This document shows positions 21,688-29,254 of a DNA stretch of 31,848 nt, one piece after another. The notes beneath the pieces are model-generated. The model was not told the DNA's origin and did not search any database. It saw only the letters and a program-made list of their open reading frames with translations. Position 1 is the first letter of the stretch. Each line of letters opens with the position of its first letter. The translations under genes were made by a program, and so were the position numbers. Location of the stretch: NCBI GenBank assembly GCA_031393795.1, contig JANMWE010000287.1, forward strand, positions 1 to 31,848. Direction: 5' to 3'. The stretch comes from CAMLHU01 sp031393795. Its GTDB lineage: Bacteria > Gemmatimonadota > Gemmatimonadetes > Gemmatimonadales > GWC2-71-9.

Positions 21688-24600
21688 TTCATCGCCTCGA
21701 GCAGCTTCGGGTCCATGAAGATCGCCACGCTCCGCCGGACCTCGGGGGCGGGGTCTCGCTCCGCCACCCGCCGCCCGGCGTCGGGATCGAGCAGGGCCAG
21801 CACCAGCGCCATCGCCCGGCGGCGGACGAGGTCCGGCTCGGTCTGGACGCCGAGCCGAAGGGTATCGACCGCCACGAGCTCGGTGGCGGCCGCGGCGGCG
21901 GTCGCCATCGAGACCCCGGCCGGCAGCCGTTCCGCCTCGCCCCGGAGGAGGAGGGCCACGGCGGCGGTCGCGCGGACGGTCTCGTCGGGATCCTGCGCCA
22001 GCGACCCGAGCGACGGGGCGGGGCCGGGGACCGCGGCGAGCGCCCGGGCCACGATGAGGCGGACCTGCGGATCGGGGTCGTTCGCGAGCCGGGCGAGCCC
22101 TTCCCCCTTTCGCACGGCCGCCCACGCCTTTCCCGCCGCCCGCCGCACCGCCACGACCGGGTCGAGGCTCAAGCGGTCGAGCATCGGCGTATCCACGAGG
22201 TCGGGGCGCAGGGCCCAGAGGTCGGCCACTGCCTCGCGTACCTCGGGCGCCGGGCTCGCGGCGATCGGCAGGAGCACCCGCGCGATCTTCGGATGGTGGA
22301 TGAAGCGCGCCACCTTGACGACCATCACCCCTTCGGCGCCGTCGAGCGCCAATCCGAGGGTGAGGTCGAGGAACACCTCGAAGGCGGCCTCCGCCTGGGC
22401 GGCCACCCCCTGCAGCACGGCGAGATCGTCGTCGGCGCGGAGGAGGCGGATGAGGTTCGGCAGCGCCACCGCCGGCGCGAGGCTCTGGAAGAGCTGCACC
22501 GCCGTGCGCCGCACCGCCGGGTGCGGGTCGCCGAGCGCGCGACGGCCGACATCGAGCAGCTCATCGGGGTCGAGCAGGGCGGCGACCGCGGCGAGCGCGG
22601 CGGCGCGCACTTCCGGGCTCGGATCCCCCCGCACGATCTGCAACAGCGCGCCGCGACTCTTTTCTCCCTTGAAGGAGCGGAGCCCCGCCACCAGCCGGCG
22701 CCGACCCTCGGCGTCGAGCACGCCACGCACGCCGTCGGCCAGCGCCGCTTCCATCCCCAGCAGCGAGTCGGCCGCCAGCGCGCGCAGCTCGGCGTGGCGC
22801 GTCTCCTTGAGGCGGGTGGTCACCGCGCGGTAGAACGGGTCGCTCGACAACCGGGCGCGGAGATGTGCGCGCACCGCCTCTTCGTCCGCCATCTCGATGA
22901 CCCGGGCGACGATGCTCTCCTGTTCGTAGAGTCCGAGCGCGAGCGCCGCCGCGGCGCGGACCCCCACCGGTTGATCGGCCTGGCAGGCGGCGAGGAGGAT
23001 CGTCTCCCCGCCCGTGGCCCCGAGGAGCCCGACGCCGAGGGCGGCGCGCTCCCGGACCTCGGGGTCGGGATCGTCCTGGAGCAGCCGGACGAGTTCGGGC
23101 GCGGCGGCGAGATGCGTGAGCTGCGTCAGCCCCTCGACCGATGCGCGCCGCACGGAGGGCTCCGGGTCGGCGAGCCCCTGCGCCAGGAGCGCCGGGACCT
23201 GTCCATTGCCGAGTCGCGCCAGCGCTTCCGCCACCGCGGCGCGGACGACCGGGTCGGGGTCGCGCCAGAGCACCGAGAGGAAGCGGTCGGCGTTCCGCAC
23301 CCGCGCGGCGAGGATCGCCTGGACGACGGTGAGCTTCCGTTCGCTGTCGTTGGCCTCGAGCACCCGGTCGAGCAGCTCTGCGATCCGGTCGGGGTCGAGC
23401 CGCGCCACCGCCTCGGTGGCGGCGAAGCGGATGCCGAGTTCCGGCACCATGGCCAGCCGGATGAGTGCGGTGACGCTGGCGTGACTCCCCACCCGCCCGA
23501 GGGCGCGCGCAGCGCTCATCCGCACCACAGGCTCACTGTCACCCAGCAGTCGGACGAGGGTCGGGGCGGCGTCACGCCAGTCACCGTCGGCGGCGGCGGC
23601 CGCCGCGGCCGCCCGGACCTCGGGGGCGAGGTCTCCGGCGAGCCGTTCGAAGGCCTCCTCGACGCCGGTCGCGCGGATCAGTCCGAGCGCCTTGGCGACC
23701 CCGGCGCGTACCCGCGGGGTCGGGTCGTCGAGCCGCGCAAGGAGCGGCTGGGTGAGCTCCGCGGAGCCGAGGTCGCCGATGAAGGCGAGCGCTTCGCTGC
23801 GGACGCGGTCGTCGACGTCGCCCAGGGCATCGACCGCAGTGGAGAGGGAGCTCCGGGCGGAGAGGGCGCGGAGGGCCTCGATCGCGGCGGCGCGCACCAC
23901 GGGGTCGGCGTCGCGCCGGGCCGTGACCGCGAGGTCGGGCTCGAGCTCGCGACGCCCCGCGCGGCGGGCGGCGTTCACCACGGTCACGCGCACCGCCGCC
24001 GATGGATTGTCGAGCTGCTCGGCCAGCATCTCCTTGGCGCCCGCGACCGCGAAGCGGACCAGGGTCTCTTCGGCGTCGGCGGGCGGGGTCCCGGCGGAGA
24101 TCTGGGCGATGATCCGTGCCGGGACGCCCAGCCGCTCGAGCGAGACGGCCGCACGGATGCGGATCTCGGGATCGACGTCATCGAGCGCCACGAGCAGCGG
24201 CCGCTCGGCCCGCGCACCGATCTGTTCGAGCGCTTCGACGCTCCGCATCCGGACCCACCAGGCGGGGTCGCCGAGGGACCGGACCAGGCGCTCGATGACC
24301 TCGTCGCCGGAGAACTGACCAAGGGCCCCGGCGATGCGTGCGCGCACGAAGGGGATCGGATCGGTGAGCAGGCGGTCGAGCAGGTGCGGGACGGCGCGGA
24401 CGTCGCCGAGGCGGCCGAGGGCGCCGGCCGACTTGGCCCGCACCTCGTCGTCGAGGTCGTTCAGCGACTTGATGAGGACGGGATAGGCGCGGGGGGACTT
24501 CACCTCGCCGAGCACCGCGGCCGCCCACGCGCGGGCTGGATGCCGCGATTCCTCGTTGAGGAAGGCAATCATCGGATCCGTGACGAGGTCGCCGTGCCGG

Positions 24601-25181
24601 CCCAGGATGTCGGCGATCCGGGGGGCCAGCCACCCTTCGGCCTTCTTGAGCGTCTCGATCAGCGGCGCGACCCCGACCGGATCGCCGATGCGCGCGAGGG
24701 CGCGGAGCGCGATCTCGCGGACGTCGCCGTCCTCGGTGGTGGTGGCTTGGATCGTGTCGAGCAGGGCGGGGACGGCCCGAGCGTTGCCGACCCGGCCCAG
24801 CAGTTCGGCGGCGAAGGCGCGGTCACGCCAGCGGCGCCCCTCGCGGAGGCGGGTGATGTACTTGTCGACCAGCCCGAACCGGTCGTAGGCGTCGAGCAGC
24901 CAGGCGGGGCGCGCCTCGGTGCCGCGCGCCTGTTCCTCGAGCACCGCTTCGAGGGCCTCGAAGTCGTGCATCGCCCCGATGGTGTGGAGGGCTGGCCCGA
25001 CACGGTCCGCGTCACGGGTCGCGAGCCCCGCGACGAATTCGCGGTAGAACCCCTTCCGCGCGGCCAGACGCGCCTCGACCCGCACCAGCCACCACGATTT
25101 GGCGAACCAGGCCGCAACGAAAAGGGCGCTGGCCGTGGCGAGCAACGCGGTCAGTGCCAAAATGAGGTCGAGACCGCTCAC
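21684..25181 (-). CDS. Membrane-anchored giant HEAT-repeat protein
   Basis: A 1165-residue protein. One N-terminal membrane helix (LDLILALTALLATASALFVAAWFA) is followed by roughly 30 HEAT/PBS-lyase-type repeats to the end. Recurrent phrases are DDEVRAKSAGALGRLGDVRAVPHLL, DPAWWVRMRSVEALEQIG, DPEIRIRAAVSLERLG, DPDPEVRERAALGVGLLG and DPDPQVRLIVARALAAV. The solenoid, probably cytoplasmic, would be a large scaffold for protein contacts. No catalytic motif is present. The GTG start overlaps the receiver stop (GTGA), and its own stop overlaps the GT2 start (GTGA), so receiver, solenoid and synthase should be made together. I infer it links phosphorylation state to the glycosyltransferase. Confidence 0.88.
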   Translation of the reverse strand: MSGLDLILALTALLATASALFVAAWFAKSWWLVRVEARLAARKGFYREFVAGLATRDADRVGPALHTIGAMHDFEALEAVLEEQARGTEARPAWLLDAYDRFGLVDKYITRLREGRRWRDRAFAAELLGRVGNARAVPALLDTIQATTTEDGDVREIALRALARIGDPVGVAPLIETLKKAEGWLAPRIADILGRHGDLVTDPMIAFLNEESRHPARAWAAAVLGEVKSPRAYPVLIKSLNDLDDEVRAKSAGALGRLGDVRAVPHLLDRLLTDPIPFVRARIAGALGQFSGDEVIERLVRSLGDPAWWVRMRSVEALEQIGARAERPLLVALDDVDPEIRIRAAVSLERLGVPARIIAQISAGTPPADAEETLVRFAVAGAKEMLAEQLDNPSAAVRVTVVNAARRAGRRELEPDLAVTARRDADPVVRAAAIEALRALSARSSLSTAVDALGDVDDRVRSEALAFIGDLGSAELTQPLLARLDDPTPRVRAGVAKALGLIRATGVEEAFERLAGDLAPEVRAAAAAAAADGDWRDAAPTLVRLLGDSEPVVRMSAARALGRVGSHASVTALIRLAMVPELGIRFAATEAVARLDPDRIAELLDRVLEANDSERKLTVVQAILAARVRNADRFLSVLWRDPDPVVRAAVAEALARLGNGQVPALLAQGLADPEPSVRRASVEGLTQLTHLAAAPELVRLLQDDPDPEVRERAALGVGLLGATGGETILLAACQADQPVGVRAAAALALGLYEQESIVARVIEMADEEAVRAHLRARLSSDPFYRAVTTRLKETRHAELRALAADSLLGMEAALADGVRGVLDAEGRRRLVAGLRSFKGEKSRGALLQIVRGDPSPEVRAAALAAVAALLDPDELLDVGRRALGDPHPAVRRTAVQLFQSLAPAVALPNLIRLLRADDDLAVLQGVAAQAEAAFEVFLDLTLGLALDGAEGVMVVKVARFIHHPKIARVLLPIAASPAPEVREAVADLWALRPDLVDTPMLDRLSLDPVVAVRRAAGKAWAAVRKGEGLARLANDPDPQVRLIVARALAAVPGPAPSLGSLAQDPDETVRATAAVALLLRGEAERLPAGVSMATAAAAATELVAVDTLRLGVQTEPDLVRRRAMALVLALLDPDAGRRVAERDPAPEVRRSVAIFMDPKLLEAMK

Positions 25182-25549
25182 ACGTTACCGACGCGCTCGG
25201 CGATCGTATCGAGAAAGAGAGGGATGTCCACGGGCTTGTGCAGGAAGGCGTCGGCGCCGACCTCCTCCGCCCAGAACTGGTCTGCGGGCTGGTCCTTCGA
25301 GGTAAGCATCACGATGGGGAGCGTGGCGGTCTCGGGATCCGCCCGGAGCGCCCGGCAGGTCTGGAACCCGTTCATCCGGGGCATCATCACGTCGAGCACG
25401 ATCAGTGCCGGGCGCACCGCCGCCGCCGCCGCGATCCCCGCGTCGCCGTCGGCCGCGGTGAGGACCCGATACCCCGCGCCGGTGAGGACCCGTTCCAGCA
25501 GCTTCCGCTGGTCCGGGTCATCGTCGACGACCAGGATGAGCTCGTTCAT
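25178..25549 (-). CDS. Single-domain response regulator (receiver only)
   Basis: A 123-residue CheY-like receiver. It has the acidic cluster VVDDDPDQ, the phospho-acceptor in LIVLDVMMPRMNG, a Thr in IVMLTSKDQ, and Lys in LHKPVD. There is no output domain, so it must act by binding a partner, and the coupled HEAT-repeat protein is the obvious candidate. The ATG at 25549 has GGAG 9 nt upstream; a TTG three codons earlier is less likely. The cognate kinase is not in the window. Confidence 0.9.
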   Translation of the reverse strand: MNELILVVDDDPDQRKLLERVLTGAGYRVLTAADGDAGIAAAAAVRPALIVLDVMMPRMNGFQTCRALRADPETATLPIVMLTSKDQPADQFWAEEVGADAFLHKPVDIPLFLDTIAERVGNV

Positions 25550-25687
25550 CTGCCACAACTCCGGACGAAAAGAAGGGGGGATCGTCCTGTCGAAGGGGGT
25601 CGTCCTCGCGTTGTGCCGGGCGACCCTCGCGTTCTACAAGGATAGTCGGGGGCGCCGAGTCCCCCAACCTTCGACCTGGGCGCAGGA
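25550..25687 (-). promoter_or_regulatory. Intergenic region with inverted repeat and possible promoter
   Basis: The region between the HD-GYP gene and the receiver gene contains GTCGAAGG (25589-25596) facing CCTTCGAC (25668-25675), plus GGGGG/CCCCC pairing inside. On the minus strand TTGGGG (25667-25662), a 17-nt spacer and TATCCT (25644-25639) could form a weak promoter for the receiver/HEAT/GT2 operon. It lacks the short-word arrays found at other junctions. Confidence 0.35.
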
Positions 25688-26752
25688 TCAGGCGGGGGCG
25701 TCGTCCAGGAATACGAGGGCGCGGCGGCGGTCGACCACGGCGACGATCGCCTGCTGGACCTGCGGGTCGAGCACCCGGCCGGCGAGTTGCTGCATCCGCT
25801 CGACCGCCTGGTCGGGGGTCATCTTGTCCTGGTACGGCCGCGCGGTCGTGAGCGCGTCGTAGATCTCTGCGGCGCAAAGGATCCGGGCGCCGAGGGGGAT
25901 CCCTTCACCCGAGAGGCCGTCGGGATAGCCGTGGCCGTCCCATTGCTCGTGATGGTGCCGCACGAAGGGGATGACCTCGCCCAGGTGGGCCAGGGGCGCG
26001 AGGATCTGGGAGCCGATGGTGACGTGCGCCTTGACGTGGGCGTACTCCTCGGGCGTGAGCGGACCCTGTTTGTTCAGGATCGTCTCGTGGATCCCGATCT
26101 TGCCGATGTCGTGGAGCCGGCCGGCGGCGCGCACGGTCTCGACCTCCTCATCGCTCGCCCCCATCTCGGCCGCCACCAGCGCGGCGAGGTCGGCGACGCG
26201 GGCGGAATGGCCGCGGCTGTAGGAGTCCTTGGCCTCGAGCGCATTGACGAGGGCTTCGAGCGTCGCGATGCTGAGCCGCTCGAGCTTGGCGCGCTCCCGC
26301 CGGAGCTCCGCGCCCCGCTCGGCGACCTCTTCCTTCAGCCAGTGCTGGATCTTCTGCTCCTCCATGATCCGTTCGCGCTTGCGGAGGGCGGTGCGGATCG
26401 CGCGGTCCAGGTCGGCCAGGTCGATCGGCTTGGTGAGGTAATCGAGGGCGCCGCGCTGGAGGCAGAGGGAGGCGGTGGTCGCGTCGTTGACGGCGGTGAG
26501 CATCACGATCGCCAGGTCGGCATCGACCCCGAGCAGATCGGGGACGGTGTCGACCCCGCTCTTGTCGGGCATCCGGACGTCCAGCAACACCGCCGAGATC
26601 CGGTGGGCCCGGACCGCGCTCATCGCCTCGGCCGCGCTCGCGGCCCCGTAGACCGAGTACCCCTGCTGGGTCAGGTACCGCATAAGCGCCCCCCGCAGGG
26701 CGTCCTCGTCATCGACGATGAGCAGGGAGATGGGGGTGGTGGGATCGGTCAC
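25688..26752 (-). CDS. HD-GYP response regulator (RpfG-type c-di-GMP phosphodiesterase)
   Basis: A 354-residue two-domain regulator. The receiver occupies residues 8-125 (LLIVDDEDA, phospho-acceptor Asp58 in VLLDVRMPDKSG, Lys in YLTKPIDL). A coiled-coil linker (RKRERIMEEQKIQHWLKEEVAERGAELRRERAKLERLS) joins it to an HD-GYP domain. That domain has GHSARVADLA, the HDIGK metal pair, KAHVTIGSQIL, and HHHEQWDGHGYPDGLSGEGIPLGARIL, the HHE and GYP signatures. Such domains hydrolyse cyclic di-GMP. I start at GTG 26752: an in-frame TTG at 26809 overlaps the -35 box of a good promoter. It lies immediately upstream of the receiver/HEAT/GT2 operon on the same strand, so c-di-GMP control of polysaccharide synthesis is a reasonable inference. 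Confidence 0.9.
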   Translation of the reverse strand: MTDPTTPISLLIVDDEDALRGALMRYLTQQGYSVYGAASAAEAMSAVRAHRISAVLLDVRMPDKSGVDTVPDLLGVDADLAIVMLTAVNDATTASLCLQRGALDYLTKPIDLADLDRAIRTALRKRERIMEEQKIQHWLKEEVAERGAELRRERAKLERLSIATLEALVNALEAKDSYSRGHSARVADLAALVAAEMGASDEEVETVRAAGRLHDIGKIGIHETILNKQGPLTPEEYAHVKAHVTIGSQILAPLAHLGEVIPFVRHHHEQWDGHGYPDGLSGEGIPLGARILCAAEIYDALTTARPYQDKMTPDQAVERMQQLAGRVLDPQVQQAIVAVVDRRRALVFLDDAPA

Positions 26753-26781
26753 GCGGGCCGCCGGAGCGAGGGGGATTTCGG

Positions 26782-26809
26782 AACGTACCCCCTCTGGGGG
26801 GGGTGTCAA
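26782..26809 (-). promoter_or_regulatory. Promoter of the HD-GYP gene
   Basis: TTGACA (26809-26804), a 16-nt spacer, and TACGTT (26787-26782) on the minus strand. The predicted transcription start near 26775 gives a leader of about 23 nt to the GTG at 26752. The spacer contains a C-run facing a G-run (CCCCC, GGGGG). Confidence 0.65.
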
Positions 26810-26849
26810 TGAGGCCGGACCCTCAGGAGCCGTTGATGGGGACTACGGT

Positions 26850-26949
26850 GGAGAGGTGCCAGGAGACATCAAAGGAGACACGAAGGGATTGCCCCCCTCA
26901 GGACTCCTTCAACCTCTCCTTCCTGGTCTCCTCCCATGTCTCCCTCTCC
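26850..26949. repeat. Inverted 12-bp GGAGWC array upstream of the HD-GYP gene
   Basis: Left arm, period 12: GGAGAGGTGCCA (26850), GGAGACATCAAA (26862), GGAGACACGAAG (26874), then a broken GGATTG. Right arm, period 12: GACTCCTTCAAC (26902), CTCTCCTTCCTG (26914), GTCTCCTCCCAT (26926), GTCTCCCTCTCC (26938-26949). It lies between the promoter of the HD-GYP gene and the stop of mqnD, both on the minus strand, so it can serve as the mqnD terminator region. Confidence 0.85.
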
Positions 26950-26954
26950 GAGGC

Positions 26955-27818
26955 TCAGGCCCGCTCCGTCCCCTCCGGCCCTTCGAAGTCGACCACGACC
27001 TTCTTCGGGATGATCCCGGCCTCGGCCGCGCGGTCCAGCACGAGCTGTACCGCCTGCCGGCCGCGCGCACCGTACTCCACCGTCCATTGATTGACGTACA
27101 TCCCGACGAAGGCGTCGGTGCGTTCCTCCCCGATGCCCCGGTTGAACCGCTCCGCGTGCGCGAGGGCGGCCTTCCGGTGTTCGAGCGCGTACACGACGCT
27201 CGCCTTCAGGTCGCGCGCCACCTGGCGCACCACCGTGGGGCCGAGGTCGCGCCGCACGACGTTGCCGCCGAGCGGGAGGGGCAGCCCGGTCTCGCCGAGC
27301 CACCACTCTCCCATGTCGGCCCAGAGGTGGAAGCCGTCATCGCCGTAAGTGAGCTGCCCCTCGTGGATCACGAGCGCCACGTCGGCGTCTCCGCGGGTCA
27401 CGGCGTCCTGCACCTGGTCGAACGGGACTACGATGGCTTTTACGTCGGGCTGGTAGAGCTGGAGGGCGAGGTAGGCGGTCGTGAGCTTCCCGGGGATCGC
27501 GACCCGGAGCCCCTTGAGCGCCGCGCGCGGGTCGGCGGGTTTCGGCGTGAGCGCCACCAGGCGCGGGCCGTAGCCATCCCCCATCGACGAACCGCTGGAG
27601 AGGAAGGCGTAGCGGTCGGCGAGGTAGGCGTAGGCGTGCACCGACACGGCGGTCACTTCGAGCTCGCCACCGAGGGCGCGCTCGTTGAGCGACTGGATGT
27701 CCTGCAGCTCGTGCACGTACTGCAGGTCGCCGGTGTCGATCTTCCCCTCGGCCAGCGCGTAGAACATGAACGCGTCGTCGGAATCGGGGCTGTGGGCGAC
27801 GGTGATGGTGCGGGTCAT
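26955..27818 (-). CDS. mqnD: MqnD-type 1,4-dihydroxy-6-naphthoate synthase
   Basis: A 287-residue protein of the MqnA/MqnD family (PF02621). It matches MqnD best: an N-terminal HSPDSDDAFMFYALAEGKID where MqnD has a SPCPNDTF-like box, then LQDIQSLNERALGGELEVTAVSVHAYAYLADRYAFLSSGSSMGDGYGPRLVA. A periplasmic-binding-protein-like fold follows, with the VVPFDQVQDAVTRGDADVALVIHEGQLTY segment carrying the active-site His. MqnD converts cyclic de-hypoxanthine futalosine to 1,4-dihydroxy-6-naphthoate in the futalosine route to menaquinone, in the cytoplasm. MqnA, B and C are not in the window. The ATG at 27818 is preceded by a GCGCC-word array rather than an ordinary leader. Confidence 0.8.
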   Translation of the reverse strand: MTRTITVAHSPDSDDAFMFYALAEGKIDTGDLQYVHELQDIQSLNERALGGELEVTAVSVHAYAYLADRYAFLSSGSSMGDGYGPRLVALTPKPADPRAALKGLRVAIPGKLTTAYLALQLYQPDVKAIVVPFDQVQDAVTRGDADVALVIHEGQLTYGDDGFHLWADMGEWWLGETGLPLPLGGNVVRRDLGPTVVRQVARDLKASVVYALEHRKAALAHAERFNRGIGEERTDAFVGMYVNQWTVEYGARGRQAVQLVLDRAAEAGIIPKKVVVDFEGPEGTERA

Positions 27819-27831
27819 TGGGATAGCGAGA

Positions 27832-27938
27832 AGCGCCTGGCGCCTAGCGAGAGTATGGTCGAGCGTCGAATGAAATTGATTTCCAGCGCCCCAGCGCCCC
27901 AGCGCCCCAGCGCCCCAGCGCCTCAGCGCCCGAGCGTC
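27832..27938. repeat. Compound 7-bp and 8-bp GCGCC-word array
   Basis: At 27832-27852 there are 7-bp units AGCGCCT, GGCGCCT and AGCGAGA. At 27883-27938 there are seven 8-bp units: five perfect CCAGCGCC, then TCAGCGCC and CGAGCGTC. The first word is the complement of the array at 14184-14246; the second matches 313-344. The stop of the zinc-ribbon gene (27925-27923) is in the TCAGCGCC unit. Unlike most other sites, the two parts are not mutually inverted. Confidence 0.8.
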
Positions 27939-28705
27939 TCCGCGCGCTGCTTGAACGCATCGAGCAGCGGCCGGTGTTCGACGTACTCCTGGCGGCCGGT
28001 CGCGACCTGGGCGTTGAAATCCGCAATGAACTTGGCGTAGGCCCGCTGGGCGGCCGGGCGGTCGTTCTTCCCCTCGGCGATCCCGGCGCGGAGCATGTCC
28101 ACGAAGAGATGACCCGGCACCTCGCGCGCGAGCGAGTCGGTGAGCGCGGTCGCGGCGCGGAGGTCGCCCGAGCCGAGCATCAGGGTCGCGGCGTGGTAGC
28201 GGATGTCGAGGTCACGCTCTTCGGGGGTGAGCATCCCGTAGGCCTGGATCGCCATCGGGGTGAACTGCGCCGCGGTGGCGCTGTCCCCCTGTTCGAGCGA
28301 CCCCATGATCCGGTCGTGCAGCCGGAGGAACCGCTCGCGCCCCGACATCTGCGAGATGTCCGGCGGGGTCCCGGCGTCCCCGGTGGTGGAGGGTGCATTG
28401 GCGCCGCCGGTCCGGCCGGCCGGCGGCGGCGCCACCTCCACCCCGCGGTTCACGAACCAGATCAGCCAGCCGATCAGCGCGACCGACGCGACACCGGCGA
28501 AGATCCACGGCGATCTGCTGCGCGGGCGCCCCCCGGGGGCGCCGCCTCCCATGGTGACCCGACCGCAGCGGTGACAGAACTTCGCGCCGGGAGTGATCGA
28601 GGTGCCGCATCCGGCGCACGCGGCCGGACCGAGCGGAGCGCCGCAGCTGGAGCAGAACTTTCCGCTCGCCGGGGCGCGGCAGTTGGGGCAGGAGGTGGGT
28701 TCCAT
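27923..28705 (-). CDS. Double zinc-ribbon membrane protein with helical repeat domain
   Basis: A 260-residue protein. The N-terminus holds two zinc ribbons, with knuckles CPNC, CSSC, CAGC and CHRC in residues 5-45. A Gly/Arg linker and one membrane helix (WIFAGVASVALIGWLIWFV) follow. The C-terminal 150 residues are helical and TPR-like (GDSATAAQFTPMAIQAYGMLTPEERDLDIRYHAATLMLGSGDLRAATALTDSLAREVPGHLF). This layout places the ribbons in the cytoplasm and the repeat domain outside. The start is the ATG at 28705; upstream codons in the same frame are array sequence. Function is unknown. Confidence 0.75.
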   Translation of the reverse strand: MEPTSCPNCRAPASGKFCSSCGAPLGPAACAGCGTSITPGAKFCHRCGRVTMGGGAPGGRPRSRSPWIFAGVASVALIGWLIWFVNRGVEVAPPPAGRTGGANAPSTTGDAGTPPDISQMSGRERFLRLHDRIMGSLEQGDSATAAQFTPMAIQAYGMLTPEERDLDIRYHAATLMLGSGDLRAATALTDSLAREVPGHLFVDMLRAGIAEGKNDRPAAQRAYAKFIADFNAQVATGRQEYVEHRPLLDAFKQRAETLGR

Positions 28706-28712
28706 AAGGAAG

Positions 28713-28814
28713 GGCAAGATAGACAGGTACACCGGGGGACAGGTAGACAGATGGACAGGCAGACGATACCCCGGCCTGTCCGCCTGTCCGCCTTGCCGCC
28801 CCGCGCCCGTGCCG
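28713..28814. repeat. Inverted 8-bp word array between divergent genes
   Basis: Left arm, period 8: GGCAAGAT, AGACAGGT, ACACCGGG, GGACAGGT, AGACAGAT, GGACAGGC, AGACGATA (28713-28768). Right arm, period 8: CCTGTCCG, CCTGTCCG, CCTTGCCG, CCCCGCGC, CCGTGCCG (28775-28814). The flanking genes diverge, so this hairpin is in both 5' regions and is not a terminator. Confidence 0.85.
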
Positions 28815-28844
28815 CTAATCTGCAACAGGCATCCCGGAGGCCGG

Positions 28845-29123
28845 ATGGGCATCCCTGATATGCAACGCGCGTCTCCCCCCCTGCACGACGCGCCGCTGGC
28901 CCGGCACCTCGGCGACCTCACCCGGCACGACGCGCGGTGGGGGGTCTATCTCGAGACCCGCAACGAGGGCGATCGCTGGGCCGGGCGTCTCCACTTCGTG
29001 GACGGCACCAGTCACCGCTCCACCGGATGGATCTTCGTCGAGTGGACCGAGCGGGAGCTGATCGGTCGCTTCACGGAATTCAGCGCGGTGGAACTCTGGC
29101 GGGTGGTGGAGAGCCTGCGCTAG
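28845..29123 (+). CDS. Small unknown protein with aromatic-rich beta segment
   Basis: A 92-residue protein starting at ATG 28845, with GGAGG 4 nt upstream. It reads ARHLGDLTRHDARWGVYLETRNEGDRWAGRLHFVDGTSHRSTGWIFVEWTERELIGRFTEFSAVELWRVVESLR: strands with many Trp and Arg, and a C-terminal helix. There is no signal peptide, membrane helix or recognised motif. Its length and strong ribosome-binding site support a real gene. The TAG stop is 8 bp before the next array. Confidence 0.65.
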   Translation: MGIPDMQRASPPLHDAPLARHLGDLTRHDARWGVYLETRNEGDRWAGRLHFVDGTSHRSTGWIFVEWTERELIGRFTEFSAVELWRVVESLR

Positions 29124-29131
29124 GTCCTGGA

Positions 29132-29250
29132 GGAGTCGAAGCAGGAGTCGGAGAAGGAGACAACAAAGGAGTCACGCCGGCCGACTCCTTCCTCGTCTCC
29201 TTCTGTGCTTCCATTGTCGTCTCCTTGTTCGTCTCCTTTTTCGACTCACG
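29132..29250. repeat. Inverted 12-bp GGAGWC array, best-preserved example
   Basis: Left arm, period 12: GGAGTCGAAGCA (29132), GGAGTCGGAGAA (29144), GGAGACAACAAA (29156), GGAGTCACGCCG (29168). Right arm, period 12: GACTCCTTCCTC (29183), GTCTCCTTCTGT (29195), GCTTCCATTGTC (29207), GTCTCCTTGTTC (29219), GTCTCCTTTTTC (29231), GACTCACG (29243). The last unit ends 4 bp before the TTG of the HAD gene, so the right arm is the 5' leader of that gene. Confidence 0.9.
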
Positions 29251-29254
29251 TACC

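Noticed and set aside
22293..25862. A 1189-residue plus-strand reading frame
   Set aside because: It is the antisense shadow of the HEAT-repeat gene, open because of GC-rich codon bias. Its protein is Arg/Gly/Asp-rich with no domain.
26753..26809. TTG start giving the HD-GYP regulator 19 more residues
   Set aside because: The TTG is part of the TTGACA box of a well-spaced promoter, and the extra residues do not belong to the receiver fold.
28706..28844. Terminator between the zinc-ribbon gene and the small unknown gene
   Set aside because: The flanking genes diverge, so neither transcript ends here.
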